Below are positions 24,391 through 32,251 of a stretch of 64,000 nt of DNA, piece after piece (positions within the stretch are counted from its first letter, which is position 1; the number at the start of each line of letters is the position of its first letter). The stretch is from Gaiellasilicea sp963806955 (GTDB taxonomy: Bacteria; Actinomycetota; Thermoleophilia; Gaiellales; Gaiellaceae): positions 310,001 to 374,000 of the forward strand of contig CAWDZG010000001.1 of assembly GCA_963806955.1 (NCBI GenBank), in the 5' to 3' direction. A program made the position numbers and the translations under genes. The notes beneath the pieces are model-generated. The model saw only the letters and a list, made by a program, of their open reading frames with translations. It ran no database searches and had not been told where the DNA came from.

Positions 24391-24456
24391 GCCGGGAGAC
24401 GCACTCGCTCGCGGCCAAGGCTGGTTGCCTTGGCAAGAGCGAGGGTGGCTCCCGGC
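24391..24456. other. Three-helix imperfect hairpin in the intergenic region
   Basis: Nested perfect arms: GCCGGGAG (24391-24398) with CTCCCGGC (24449-24456); CTCGCTC (24404-24410) with GAGCGAG (24437-24443); GCCAAGGC (24414-24421) with GCCTTGGC (24427-24434); loop TGGTT. Twenty-three base pairs in 66 nt, between divergent genes (24341 minus, 24534 plus). No T-tract follows on either strand. Confidence 0.6.
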
Positions 24457-24533
24457 GCTGAGTCTGGGGCGTCATCCGGGAGTGCGCGGATTGCCGGGCA
24501 GCCATCCGGGCCAAGGATAGACTCATCCGCTTC

Positions 24534-25170
24534 ATGACGCTCGCCGTAGACCAGCTCTCGCTCGGCCCGATCGGGACGAACTGCTTCGTCGTCCGTGCCG
24601 CTCCGGACGGGGTGGAGGCTGCCGTGATCGACCCGGGCGACGAGGCGCCGCGCGATCCTCGAGGCGCTCGAGCGACTCGGCGCGACCTGCGCCGCGATCC
24701 TGCTCACGCACAGTCACTACGACCACTTCGGCGCGCTGGCCGAGGTCGCCGACGCCACGCAGGCGCCGGTCTGGCTGCCCGAGGGGGAGCTCGACGTCTT
24801 CCGGCGTCCGCAGGACTTCTTCCCGGGGCTGACGACGCCGCCGTACGCGGGCGAAGCGACGCTGCTCTCGGGCGGCGAGACGATCGAGGCCGCGGGCATC
24901 TCGTTCGAGGTGACGAGCGTCCCCGGCCACTCGCCGGGGCATCTCTCGTACCACGCCGACGGCCACCTGTTCTCGGGCGACGTCCTCTTCCAGCGCTCCG
25001 TCGGGCGCACCGACCTGCCGTTCGGCGACTGGGACACGCTGCTCGACTCGATCCGCTCGCTGGCGTCGGCCTACCCTCACGACACGATCGTCCTTCCCGG
25101 CCACGGCCCGGCGACGACGCTCGGCGCGGAGCTCGCCGCCAACCCGTTCCTCGCCGAGCTGCGCGCGTGA
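24534..25170 (+). CDS. MBL-fold hydrolase (YcbL/glyoxalase II-like), frameshifted
   Basis: About 211 residues after removing one base near 24648. Frame 1: LGPIGTNCFVVRAAPDGVEAAVIDPGDEA. Frame 2: AILEALERLGATCAAILLTHSHYDHFGALAEVA with HSHYDH as the metal motif, then VPGHSPGHLSYHADGHLFSGDVLFQRSVGRTDLPFGDWDTLLDSI and VLPGHGPATTLGAELAANPFL, all classical for YcbL-like glyoxalase II relatives. TAGACT lies ten bases before the ATG. The stop overlaps the hisS start by 4 nt, the typical partner position. Confidence 0.85.
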
Positions 25171-26405
25171 GCAAGCTCGAGCGGCCGCGCGGCACCCACG
25201 ACATCCTCCCGTCCGAGCAGCCGCTGTGGCGGCGCGTGACGGGGGAGATGGAGCGGCTGGCGGCGCTCTACGGCTACCGGCCGATCCAGACGCCCGTCTT
25301 CGAGGACACCGACCTCTTCCTGCGCACGTCCGGCCAGGGCTCGGACGTCGTCCAGAAGGAGATGTACACCTTCGCCGACCGCTCCGACCGCTCGCTGACC
25401 CTGCGCCCCGAGGGGACGGCGCCGATCGCACGCGCCTACGTCGAGCACGGCCTGCACCGCGAGCCGCAGCCGCAGAAGCTCTACACGATCGCGCCGATGT
25501 ACCGCTACGGCGCGCCCGGCCGCGGCCGCTACCGCGAGCACTGGCAGCTGTCGGTCGAGGCGATCGGCTCGGCCGACCCGGCGATCGACGCCGAGATCGT
25601 CCAGCTCTACGACACGCTCCTGCGCCGGCTCGGCGTCACGACCTACCGGCTGGAGCTGAACTCGGTCGGCTGCCGCGAGTGCCGGCCCGCCTACGTCGCG
25701 AAGCTGACCGCCTGGCTGGAGGAGCACCGGGCCGAGCTCGACGAGGAGGCGCTGCAGAAGCTCGCGACGAGCCCGCTGCGCGTCTTCGACGTCAAGAGCG
25801 AGCGCACGCGAGCGCTGCTCGAAGGCGCGCCGACGATCGGCGACTCGCTCTGCGACGCGTGCCGCGAGCACTTCGCCGCCGTCCGCGCCGACCTCGACGC
25901 GACCGGCGTCACCTACGACCTCGTGCCGACGCTCGTGCGCGGCCTCGACTACTACTCGCGCACCGCCTGGGAGTTCATCGGCCCGATGGGGAACGAGAAC
26001 TCGACCATCTCCGGTGGCGGCCGCTACGACTACCTCGTCGAGGAGATCGGCGGCCCGGCCACGCCGGGCGTCGGCTTCGGTGCCGGGATCGAGCGGCTGC
26101 TGCTCGCCATGGAGGACGAGGGCGTCGCCGAGGCCGAGGCGCCCGCGGTGGACGTCTTCGTCGCCGTCGAGCCGGACGGCCCGCGCGCGCTCGTCGCGCC
26201 GCTGCTCAAGGGCCTCCGCGCCACCGGGATCGCCGCCGACACCGACTACGCCGGCCGCTCGCTCAAGGGCCAGCTGACGCAGGCGGGCCGCTCGGGCGCG
26301 CACACCACCGTCATCCTCCGTGCCGACGACGCGCTCGTCCGCCGCCAGGGCGAGCAGGACGAACCGGTCGCCCACGCGGAGCTTCCCGGCAGACTGTCGC
26401 GATGA
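25167..26405 (+). CDS. hisS: Histidyl-tRNA synthetase
   Basis: A 412-residue class II synthetase. Motif 1 region RPRGTHDILP, motif 2 TLRPEGTAPIARAYVEH and MYRYGAPGRGRYREHWQ, HisA motif VRGLDYYSRTAWEFIG (about 258-273), and motif 3 GVGFGAGIERLLLAM (about 301-315). The C-terminal anticodon domain is present (VDVFVAVEPDGPRALV...). GTG overlaps the upstream stop by 4 nt; aspS starts 4 nt before the hisS stop, the common hisS-aspS pair. Confidence 0.97.
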   Translation: MSKLERPRGTHDILPSEQPLWRRVTGEMERLAALYGYRPIQTPVFEDTDLFLRTSGQGSDVVQKEMYTFADRSDRSLTLRPEGTAPIARAYVEHGLHREPQPQKLYTIAPMYRYGAPGRGRYREHWQLSVEAIGSADPAIDAEIVQLYDTLLRRLGVTTYRLELNSVGCRECRPAYVAKLTAWLEEHRAELDEEALQKLATSPLRVFDVKSERTRALLEGAPTIGDSLCDACREHFAAVRADLDATGVTYDLVPTLVRGLDYYSRTAWEFIGPMGNENSTISGGGRYDYLVEEIGGPATPGVGFGAGIERLLLAMEDEGVAEAEAPAVDVFVAVEPDGPRALVAPLLKGLRATGIAADTDYAGRSLKGQLTQAGRSGAHTTVILRADDALVRRQGEQDEPVAHAELPGRLSR

Positions 26406-28143
26406 TCTGGCGCACGCACATGGCCGGCGAGCCCACGAAGGAGCTCGTCGGGGAGACAGCTGACCCTCGCGGGCTGGGTCGCGCGGCGCCGCGACCACGG
26501 CGGCCTGATCTTCGTCGACCTGCGCGACCGCAGCGGGATCACGCAGCTCGTGATCAACCCCGAGCTCGCGGCCGACGCGGCCGAGCTGGCGCACCAGATC
26601 CGGAACGAGTTCGTCCTCCGCGCCGAGGGCACGCTCGTCGCGCGCAGCCCCGAGACGGTGAACCCGAACATGCCGACGGGCGAGGTCGAGCTGCAGGTGG
26701 AGACGCTCGAGATCGTCAGCCGCTCGACGCCGCTGCCGTTCCAGCTCGACGAGGAGAACGTCGACGAGACGCTGCGCCTGCGCTACCGCTGGCTCGACCT
26801 GCGCCGCGAGAAGCTGCAGCGGAACATCACGCCTGCGCGCGCAGATGGTCGGGATCATCCGCCGGGAGATGGAGGAGGCCGGCTTCCTCGACATCCAGAC
26901 GCCGATCCTCTTCAAGCCGACGCCCGAGGGCGCCCGCGACTTCGTCGTGCCCGCGCGCCTGCAGAAGGGCCGCTTCTACGCGCTGCCGCAGAGCCCGCAG
27001 ATCCTCAAGCAGCTGACGATGGTGGCCGGCTTCGACCGCTACTACCAGATCGCGATCTGCTTCCGGGACGAGGATCTCCGCGCCGACCGCGTCCAGGAGA
27101 TCACCCAGCTCGACGTCGAGATGAGCTTCCCCGACCAGGAGTTCCTCTACGCGACGATGGAGAGGATGTACGCGCGGATCTGGCGCGAGTGCCTCGGGAT
27201 CGAGATCGAGACGCCGTTCCCGCGCATGGACTTCGCCGAGGCCGACCGCCGCTTCGGCACCGACAAGCCGGACACGCGCTTCGGGCTCGAGCTCGAGGAC
27301 GCGACCGAGGCGACGCGCAGCTCGGAGTTCGGAGTCTTCAAGAACGCGGAGGCCGTCCGCTTCCTGCGCGTGCCGCAGGAGTTCTCCCGCACCGACCTCG
27401 CCAAGCTCGAGGAGCTCGCGAAGGAGTGGGGGGCGAAGGGGCTCGCGTACCTCGTCTACGACGAGGAGGGCGAGGTGCGCTCGCCGATCGCCAAGTTCCT
27501 CTCCGAGGACGAGCTCGCGCTCTTCCGCGGCGACCCCGGCTCGACCGTGCTCTTCGCGGCCGACACGTGGGCGACGACCTCGCGTGTGCTCGGCGCGCTC
27601 CGCAGCCACCTCGGCCGCGAGCTCGGCCTGATCGACGACGAGATCTTCACCTTCCTCTGGGTCTACGACTTCCCGATGTTCGAGCGCGACGAGGAGGAGG
27701 GGCGCTGGACGGCGGTGCACCATCCCTTCACGCGCCCGAACGACGAGTGGAAGGCGCGCTTCGGCGGCGACCCGGAGCATGCGCTCGCGCACGCCTACGA
27801 CCTGATCGTGAACGGGAACGAGCTGGGCGGCGGCAGCTTCAGGATCCACGAGCCCGAGGTGCAGGCGCAGGTGTTCGACCTGCTCGGGCTCTCGGAGGAG
27901 GAGCAGCGCGTCAAGTTCGGCTTCCTGCTCGACGCGCTCGCGATGGGTGCGCCGCCGATGGGCGGGATCGCGCTCGGGATCGACCGGATGACGATGGTGC
28001 TCGCGAACGAGCCGAACCTGCGCGACGTGATCGCCTTCCCGAAGAACCAGGCCGGCGTCGACCCGATGAGCGGCGCACCGTCCGAGGTGACGCAGGAACA
28101 GCTCGACGAGCTTGGAATACGGCTCGCAGAGCCACCGTCCTAA
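26402..28143 (+). CDS. aspS: Aspartyl-tRNA synthetase, two apparent frameshifts
   Basis: About 579 residues after correcting one extra base near 26458 and one near 26832. Segment 1: TKELVGE. Segment 2: LTLAGWVARRRDHGGLIFVDLRDRSGITQLVINPE (anticodon-binding OB fold) to RLRYRWLDLRREKLQRNIT. Segment 3: AQMVGIIRREMEEAGFLDIQTPIL onward with motif 2 FRDEDLRADR, the GAD insertion, and motif 3 GIALGIDRMTMVLANEPNLRDVIAFPKN. Such an essential gene should be intact, so base errors are likely. Length agrees with bacterial-type AspRS/AspRS-Asn; tRNA-Asn charging cannot be judged. Confidence 0.93.
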
Positions 28144-28229
28144 GATTTTCCGGCTGACGGCCGATGTAGTGGGCATACTTCCGGGCGTGCCGCGAGGCGG
28201 CCTGCCTTCGACCAAGGAAAGCGTGAAAC

Positions 28230-29249
28230 ATGTCGTCAGGTGAGTCAGAGCGTTCGTCCGCGGCATTGACCGCACTCCCTTCCGTGGAGCAACTCCGCCG
28301 CGCCGGTGAGGGCTTCGAGGAGCAGAGCGTCCGCGAGGCGTTCGACTCGTTCCGTCGCCACACGGCGCAGCTGCAGGCGCAACTCCGTGTGCTTCAGGCC
28401 GCGCGCAAGTCTGCGAACGTCGAGCCCACCGGGCACGCCGTCCGCATGGACGCGCTGCACCTGATCCGCGCCGCCGCCGAGTTCGCCGACACGCTCGAGC
28501 GCGACGCCCAGACCGCTTCCGCCACGCAGCTGCAGCGCACCGAGGAGGAGGTGCGCGCGAAGCAGCGCGAGCTCCAGGCCCGCGAGGCCGAGATCGAGCG
28601 CTACCGCGTCGAGTCCGAGCGCCAGCGCGCCGAGGTCCTCAACGCCGCCAAGACCGAGGCCCGGGAGCTGCTCTCGAAGGCCAACGCCGACGCCACCGCC
28701 GAATTGCGCGAGGCCGAGACCCGAGGCAACCGGCTGCTGGAGCAGTCGCGCCACCAGGCGACCGAGCTGACGAACTCTGCCCGCGCCGAGGTCGAGCAGA
28801 CGCTCGAGTGGGCGCGCGCGCAGGCGACCGCCGTGATGGGCCGCGCCCAGAAGGGCGCCGAGCAGCTGCTCGCAGCCGCCGGTCTCGGCGAGCCCGCGAT
28901 CGGCCAGGTCGTCCAGTCGATCGTGGACGCGAACGACAGCGAGATCGCACGTGCGTCGGCGTCGATGCCGCCGCTCTCCCGCCCGGCCGAGGCGTTCGCA
29001 GCCCCGCCGGTCTCGAGCGAGCCGGAGCCGGCGGAGCCTCAGGCCGACCCGGAGCCCGAGCCCGAATCCGAGCCCGAGTCTGAGCATCATGAGGAGCACG
29101 AGGCCGAGCAGCAGCACGAGCACGCACCTGAGCCGGAACCGGAGCAGCACGAAGCTGAGCCGCCCGCGCCCCCCGTCACCCCGACCGCTTCCGGCGATGC
29201 GTCGGACGTGGAGTCGGCGGACGACGGGGAGCCAGAGCACGAGGGGTAG
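28230..29249 (+). CDS. DivIVA-like coiled-coil protein with acidic repeat tail
   Basis: A 339-residue cytosolic protein. Residues 20-60 (REAFDSFRRHTAQLQAQLRVLQAAR) and 95-220 form long coiled coil rich in Ala, Glu and Arg (RTEEEVRAKQRELQAREAEIERYRVE...). The last 80 residues are low-complexity Glu/Pro/His. It resembles DivIVA/Wag31-like polar scaffold proteins in layout, without a clear N-terminal membrane-binding FxxxxRGYD motif. AAGGAAAG precedes the ATG. With the next two genes it forms a probable envelope cluster. Confidence 0.72.
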   Translation: MSSGESERSSAALTALPSVEQLRRAGEGFEEQSVREAFDSFRRHTAQLQAQLRVLQAARKSANVEPTGHAVRMDALHLIRAAAEFADTLERDAQTASATQLQRTEEEVRAKQRELQAREAEIERYRVESERQRAEVLNAAKTEARELLSKANADATAELREAETRGNRLLEQSRHQATELTNSARAEVEQTLEWARAQATAVMGRAQKGAEQLLAAAGLGEPAIGQVVQSIVDANDSEIARASASMPPLSRPAEAFAAPPVSSEPEPAEPQADPEPEPESEPESEHHEEHEAEQQHEHAPEPEPEQHEAEPPAPPVTPTASGDASDVESADDGEPEHEG

Positions 29250-29258
29250 GCCACGCCC

Positions 29259-30100
29259 GTGCTCGGTCGCCTCTGGCCGCGGTTCGCACTCGAAGCCTGC
29301 TTTCTGATCGGCGTCGCAGCCGTCGCCTGGCTGCTGGATCTGTCGACGACGGCGATCGTCGTCGCGATGGCGGTCGCCTATGCCGCCACGGTCGTGCTCG
29401 AGGTGATCGTCTCCCGGCGGACACCTGCTGCCGTGGCAGAGCCGGCGGCGACCACGATCGAACAGGAGCCGGAGCTCGTCGCAGTGTTCCCGGCGCGCGA
29501 AGCCCAAGGCCGACAGCCAGATCCTGCTCCCGCGGCCGAGCCGGAGCTGGAGCCGGAACCCGAACCGGAGCCCGAGCCGGAACCAGAGCCGGAACCAGAG
29601 CCCGAACCAGAACCAGAACCGAACCAGAACCCGAGCCGGAACCCGAACCAGAACCCGAGCCGGAACCCGAACCAGAACCCGAGCCGGAACCCGAACCCGA
29701 ACCCGAACCCGAGCCCGAGCCGGAACCCGAACCAGAGCCCGAGCCGGAGCGACCGGAGCCCGAGCCTGAGCCCGAGCCCGAGCCCGAGCGCGTCGCGCCC
29801 GCGCTCGTCGCCGTCTCGACCGAGCCGGAGCCAGTGCCGGAGCCAGTGCCGGTACGTGAGCCCGAGCCGGTGCTGCCGGCCGTCGCGACGCTGCCGCTGC
29901 CCGTCCGACCCCAGACGTGGAACGTCTGGGAGCTCGAGCGCCTCACCCGTGAGCGGGCCGGAGCCGACCCGGCCCGTGACGAGGAGTGGTCGTTTCTGCT
30001 CGTCTACCTCCGCGACTTCGCGTCGCCCGACGGCCTGCTGCCGCTCGACTTCGACGATCTCGTGCGCGAGTCGTTCGCCGAGCTCGTCGCCGGCCGATGA
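29259..30100 (+). CDS. Membrane protein with long Glu-Pro repeat, frameshifted
   Basis: GTG 29259. Residues 1-52 hold two membrane helices (ALEACFLIGVAAVAWLL and AIVVAMAVAYAATVVLEVIV). A Glu-Pro repeat begins near residue 92. In the repeat the frame slips to Asn-Pro/Ser-Arg (from 29620), while the original sense reappears in another frame as EPEP and then a unique C-terminus (VRPQTWNVWELERLTRERAG... DEEWSFLLVYLRDFASPDGLLPLDFDDLVRESF) ending at 30100. One missing C (CC for CCC near 29620) explains this. Stop overlaps the next ATG. Function unknown. Confidence 0.7.
29537..29800 (+). repeat. GAGCCN/GAACCN hexanucleotide tract
   Basis: About 260 bases of near-perfect six-base units coding Glu-Pro, with 12- and 24-base higher-order periods (blocks ending GAGCCGGAACCCGAACC recur). 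Slippage in the cell or during sequencing would shift frame, and one such shift is seen near 29620. Confidence 0.85.
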
Positions 30101-30522
30101 CCCCGAACGTCCTCCAGCGCACGGTCGCGCTCGCCGCGGTGGCGCTGCTCGCCGGGGTCGGAGCGCTGGCGCTCACGGGCGATGCCGCTCCGACTGACGA
30201 CGCGACCGCGCCCAGGCCGGTGCCGGTGGCCGAGAGCGGGACGTACGAGGCGCTTGCCGGGTCGCGCGGCGCGCCTCGCGACGCAGAGCGAACGACCTGC
30301 AAGCGCATCCTCACCGCCCGCTCGCTCGGCGTCAGCCACTCGGTGCTCCCGTGCGGCGCGAAGCTCTACATCTCCTACGGCGGCACCGAGGTCCTCACCG
30401 AGGTGATCGACACCAAGCTGAAGCGCCCCGGCCGCCAGTTCGAGCTGACCGAAGCGCTCGCGCAGCGCCTCGGGATCGAAGGCACCCAGCGCATCACCTG
30501 GCGTTTCGCGACCCGGGGCTGA
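30097..30522 (+). CDS. RlpA-like double-psi barrel protein, membrane-anchored or secreted
   Basis: A 141-residue protein. N-terminal hydrophobic segment VALAAVALLAGVGALALTG (residues 9-27), a linker, then a double-psi beta-barrel (about 65-125): RTTCKRILTARSLGVSHSVLPCGAKLYISYGGTEVLTEVIDT... FELTEALAQRLGI. The Cys pair and the VIDT strand match RlpA/3D-type barrels, which bind or cleave denuded peptidoglycan glycans. The catalytic Asp is in VIDT. ATG overlaps the upstream stop by 4 nt. Confidence 0.82.
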   Translation: MTPNVLQRTVALAAVALLAGVGALALTGDAAPTDDATAPRPVPVAESGTYEALAGSRGAPRDAERTTCKRILTARSLGVSHSVLPCGAKLYISYGGTEVLTEVIDTKLKRPGRQFELTEALAQRLGIEGTQRITWRFATRG

Positions 30523-30542
30523 GCTTTTTTCGAATCCGGCGC

Positions 30543-30556
30543 TAGACTCTGTCGTG
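30543..30556 (+). promoter_or_regulatory. -10 for the structured transcript
   Basis: TAGACT at 30543-30548; the expected start of transcription is at about 30554, where the first paired base of the RNA candidate and a GTG codon both begin. A T6 tract at 30525-30530 lies just upstream. Confidence 0.5.
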
Positions 30557-30715
30557 CTCGACCCTGTACGTGGCCTTGCGCGTAAACGTGAACCAACGCT
30601 CACGTGAAGGGAGCCTGGGTCCGGTCTAGACCTCACCCGTCGATGTCCGGCACGGCACCCACCTGTTTCGGCAGGTTCGCATCGGCGCAAGGAAGCATCG
30701 GCAGGGTGGAGCAGT
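30554..30715 (+). ncRNA. Unidentified structured RNA candidate, about 160 nt
   Basis: The ends pair: TGCTC-g-ACCCTG (30555-30566) with CAGGGT-g-GAGCA (30702-30713). A second stem joins CCTTGCGC (30574-30581) to GCGCAAGG (30685-30692). Inside are hairpins ACGTGA/TCACGT (30586-30591, 30600-30605) and ACCTG/CAGGT (30661-30665, 30672-30676). No SRP (GGAAGG..AGCAG), RNase P or tmRNA hallmark is seen. A 6S-type RNA is possible since the outline is a closing stem around a branched centre. An 18-codon frame (GTG 30554 to TGA 30607) also fits the 5' end. Confidence 0.5.
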
Positions 30716-30721
30716 ATTTCG

Positions 30722-30880
30722 GCGCAGGATCGGGATCCGCAGGAGCGGATCCCGATCGCGCGGAGATCCCTGAAGGCTCGGCCCGCCTCGCAACTTCTCT
30801 GCGCAGGATCGGGATCTGCTCGCGCAGATCACGATCGCGCGAAGACCCCTGAAGGCTCGGCCCGCCTCGCAAGACCAAAT
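30722..30880 (+). repeat. Two tandem 79-bp hairpin units
   Basis: Unit 1 is 30722-30800 and unit 2 is 30801-30879. Each opens GCGCAG, then a hairpin, then a conserved tail CTGAAGGCTCGGCCCGCCTC. Hairpin 1: GATCGGGATCCGC (30728-30740), loop AGGA, GCGGATCCCGATC (30745-30757), 13 perfect pairs. Hairpin 2: GATCGGGATCTGC (30807-30819), loop TCGC, GCAGATCACGATC (30824-30836), one mismatch. The C-G to T-A change near the loop is made on both arms. Confidence 0.8.
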
Positions 30881-30927
30881 GGGACGGTTCCGAACTCATC
30901 CACAGTGGTGCTGGTACGCGTTGAAAG

Positions 30928-30956
30928 GGACATTGTGTTTCAGAAACACAAAGTCC
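30928..30956. repeat. Palindrome of the TTGTG...CACAA type, upstream of mnmA
   Basis: TTGTGTTTCAGAAACACAA (30933-30951) with eight-base perfect arms, extended by GGAC/GTCC across one A-A mismatch. Related in core to the paired palindromes at 37710 and 43015. It ends eight bases before the mnmA -10 hexamer. Confidence 0.65.
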
Positions 30957-30963
30957 TGCCCGG

Positions 30964-30978
30964 TACGCTGGGTCGATG
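30964..30978 (+). promoter_or_regulatory. Leaderless -10 for mnmA
   Basis: TACGCT at 30964-30969, six bases, ATG at 30976. Confidence 0.45.
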
Positions 30979-32238
30979 CTCGAGGTCCTCGGAGATTCCG
31001 CACGCGGTGATGAGCTCGCGTTCGTGCGGCTCACGGTCGACGGCGACCGGATCGTCGCCGCCGACGCACCCGGAATGGCGCGGCCGCTCGACGGCCTGAC
31101 GCTGCTCGAGGCGGCCGCCGTGCCCGGTGAGACGCTCGCGGCCGACGCGCTCGCGAATGCGCTCGCGCAGGTCTTCCACGCTTCTCCCGCGCCCGGCCGG
31201 ATCGCCGTCGCCATGAGCGGCGGCGTCGACAGCGCCGTCGCGCTCCTCCGGGCGGGAGCGAAGGCGGTGGGAGTCACGCTCCGGCTCTGGCTCGATCCCG
31301 CCGGCCCCGACTCCGAGCGGGCCTGCTGCTCGCCGGAGGCCGTGATCGCCGCCCGTGAGACCTGCCACGCGCTCGGGCTTCCGCACGTGACGCTCGACCT
31401 GCGCGAGGGCTTCCGCCGCGCCGTCGTCGATCCGTTCGTGGCGGCCTACGCGCGTGGCGAGACACCCAACCCGTGCGGCCGCTGCAACGGCGACTTCCGC
31501 TTCGAGGAGCTGCTCGCGTTCGCCGAGCGCGCCGGCGCGGAAAGCCTCTGGACCGGCCACTACGCCCGGATCGTCGAGCGCGACGGCCGTCGCCTGCTCG
31601 CGCGCGCCGCCGACCCGGAGAAGGATCAGTCGTACATGCTCGCGCCGCTCGACCCCGCGCGGCTCGGCCGAATCGAGTTCCCCCTCGGTGAGCGGACGAA
31701 GTCCGAGACGCGCGCCGAGGCGGCCGCCGCCGGACTGGATGTCGCCGAGCGGCGCGAGAGCCAGGAGGCATGCTTCCTCGCCGGCGACGACTATCGCGCG
31801 TTCCTGGAGCGCCGCGGGCTCGGGCGGGAGGACGGCGCGATCGTGGACGAGCAGGGCAACGAGATCGGCCGCCACGAGGGCGTGTGGCGCTACACGCCGG
31901 GTCAGCGGCGCGGGATCGGGGTCTCCGCGGCCGAGCCGCTCTTCGCGCTCCGCGCCGACCGCGCATCGAACACGCTCGTCGTCGGCCCGCGCGGCTCGCT
32001 CGCCACTACGACGGTGGCGGTCGACGGGACCCTGCACGAGCCGGTCGAGCACGCCGACGCGAAGCTCCGCTACCGCTCGCCGGCGCTCCCCGCCCGCGTC
32101 CGGCCGACGGAGACCGGATTCGACCTCGAGCTCGAGCAGCCCGCCTACGGCGTCGCGCCCGGCCAGATTGCCGTTCTCTACGACGCAGAGGGCACCGTCG
32201 TCGGGTGCGGCCTCGTGTCGTCCGCGGAACGTATCTAG
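30976..32238 (+). CDS. mnmA: tRNA 2-thiouridine(34) synthase with N-terminal IscU-like remnant
   Basis: A 420-residue protein. Residues about 75-420 are MnmA: PP-loop AVAMSGGVDSAVAL, catalytic Cys in TPNPCGRCNGDFRF and second Cys in SQEACFLAGDDYRAF, plus WTGHYARI and the C-terminal barrel. It places the sulfur on the wobble uridine of Lys, Glu and Gln tRNAs. The first 72 residues (DELAFVRLTVDGDRIVAADAPGMARPLDGLTLLEAAAVPGETLAAD) align with the IscU/NifU scaffold fold but lack its Cys ligands. Its TAG stop is the start of the next gene's TAGGAT. Confidence 0.93.
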   Translation: MLEVLGDSARGDELAFVRLTVDGDRIVAADAPGMARPLDGLTLLEAAAVPGETLAADALANALAQVFHASPAPGRIAVAMSGGVDSAVALLRAGAKAVGVTLRLWLDPAGPDSERACCSPEAVIAARETCHALGLPHVTLDLREGFRRAVVDPFVAAYARGETPNPCGRCNGDFRFEELLAFAERAGAESLWTGHYARIVERDGRRLLARAADPEKDQSYMLAPLDPARLGRIEFPLGERTKSETRAEAAAAGLDVAERRESQEACFLAGDDYRAFLERRGLGREDGAIVDEQGNEIGRHEGVWRYTPGQRRGIGVSAAEPLFALRADRASNTLVVGPRGSLATTTVAVDGTLHEPVEHADAKLRYRSPALPARVRPTETGFDLELEQPAYGVAPGQIAVLYDAEGTVVGCGLVSSAERI

Positions 32239-32251
32239 GATTCCCGTCGTG
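32236..32251 (+). promoter_or_regulatory. -10 overlapping the mnmA stop codon
   Basis: TAGGAT at 32236-32241; its TAG is the mnmA stop. Seven bases later comes GTG at 32249. Confidence 0.45.

Noticed and set aside
24342..24707. N-terminal extension of the cupin protein to 24707
   Set aside because: The extension is Ser/Arg-rich, has no domain, and runs antisense to the MBL-fold gene; the cupin barrel is complete from ATG 24341.
30680..30720. SRP RNA, from the phrase GCAAGGAAGCATCGGCAGGG
   Set aside because: The conserved helix 8 pattern GGTCAGG-CCGGAAGG-AGCAGCC is not present; the bases pair instead as arms of a longer structure.
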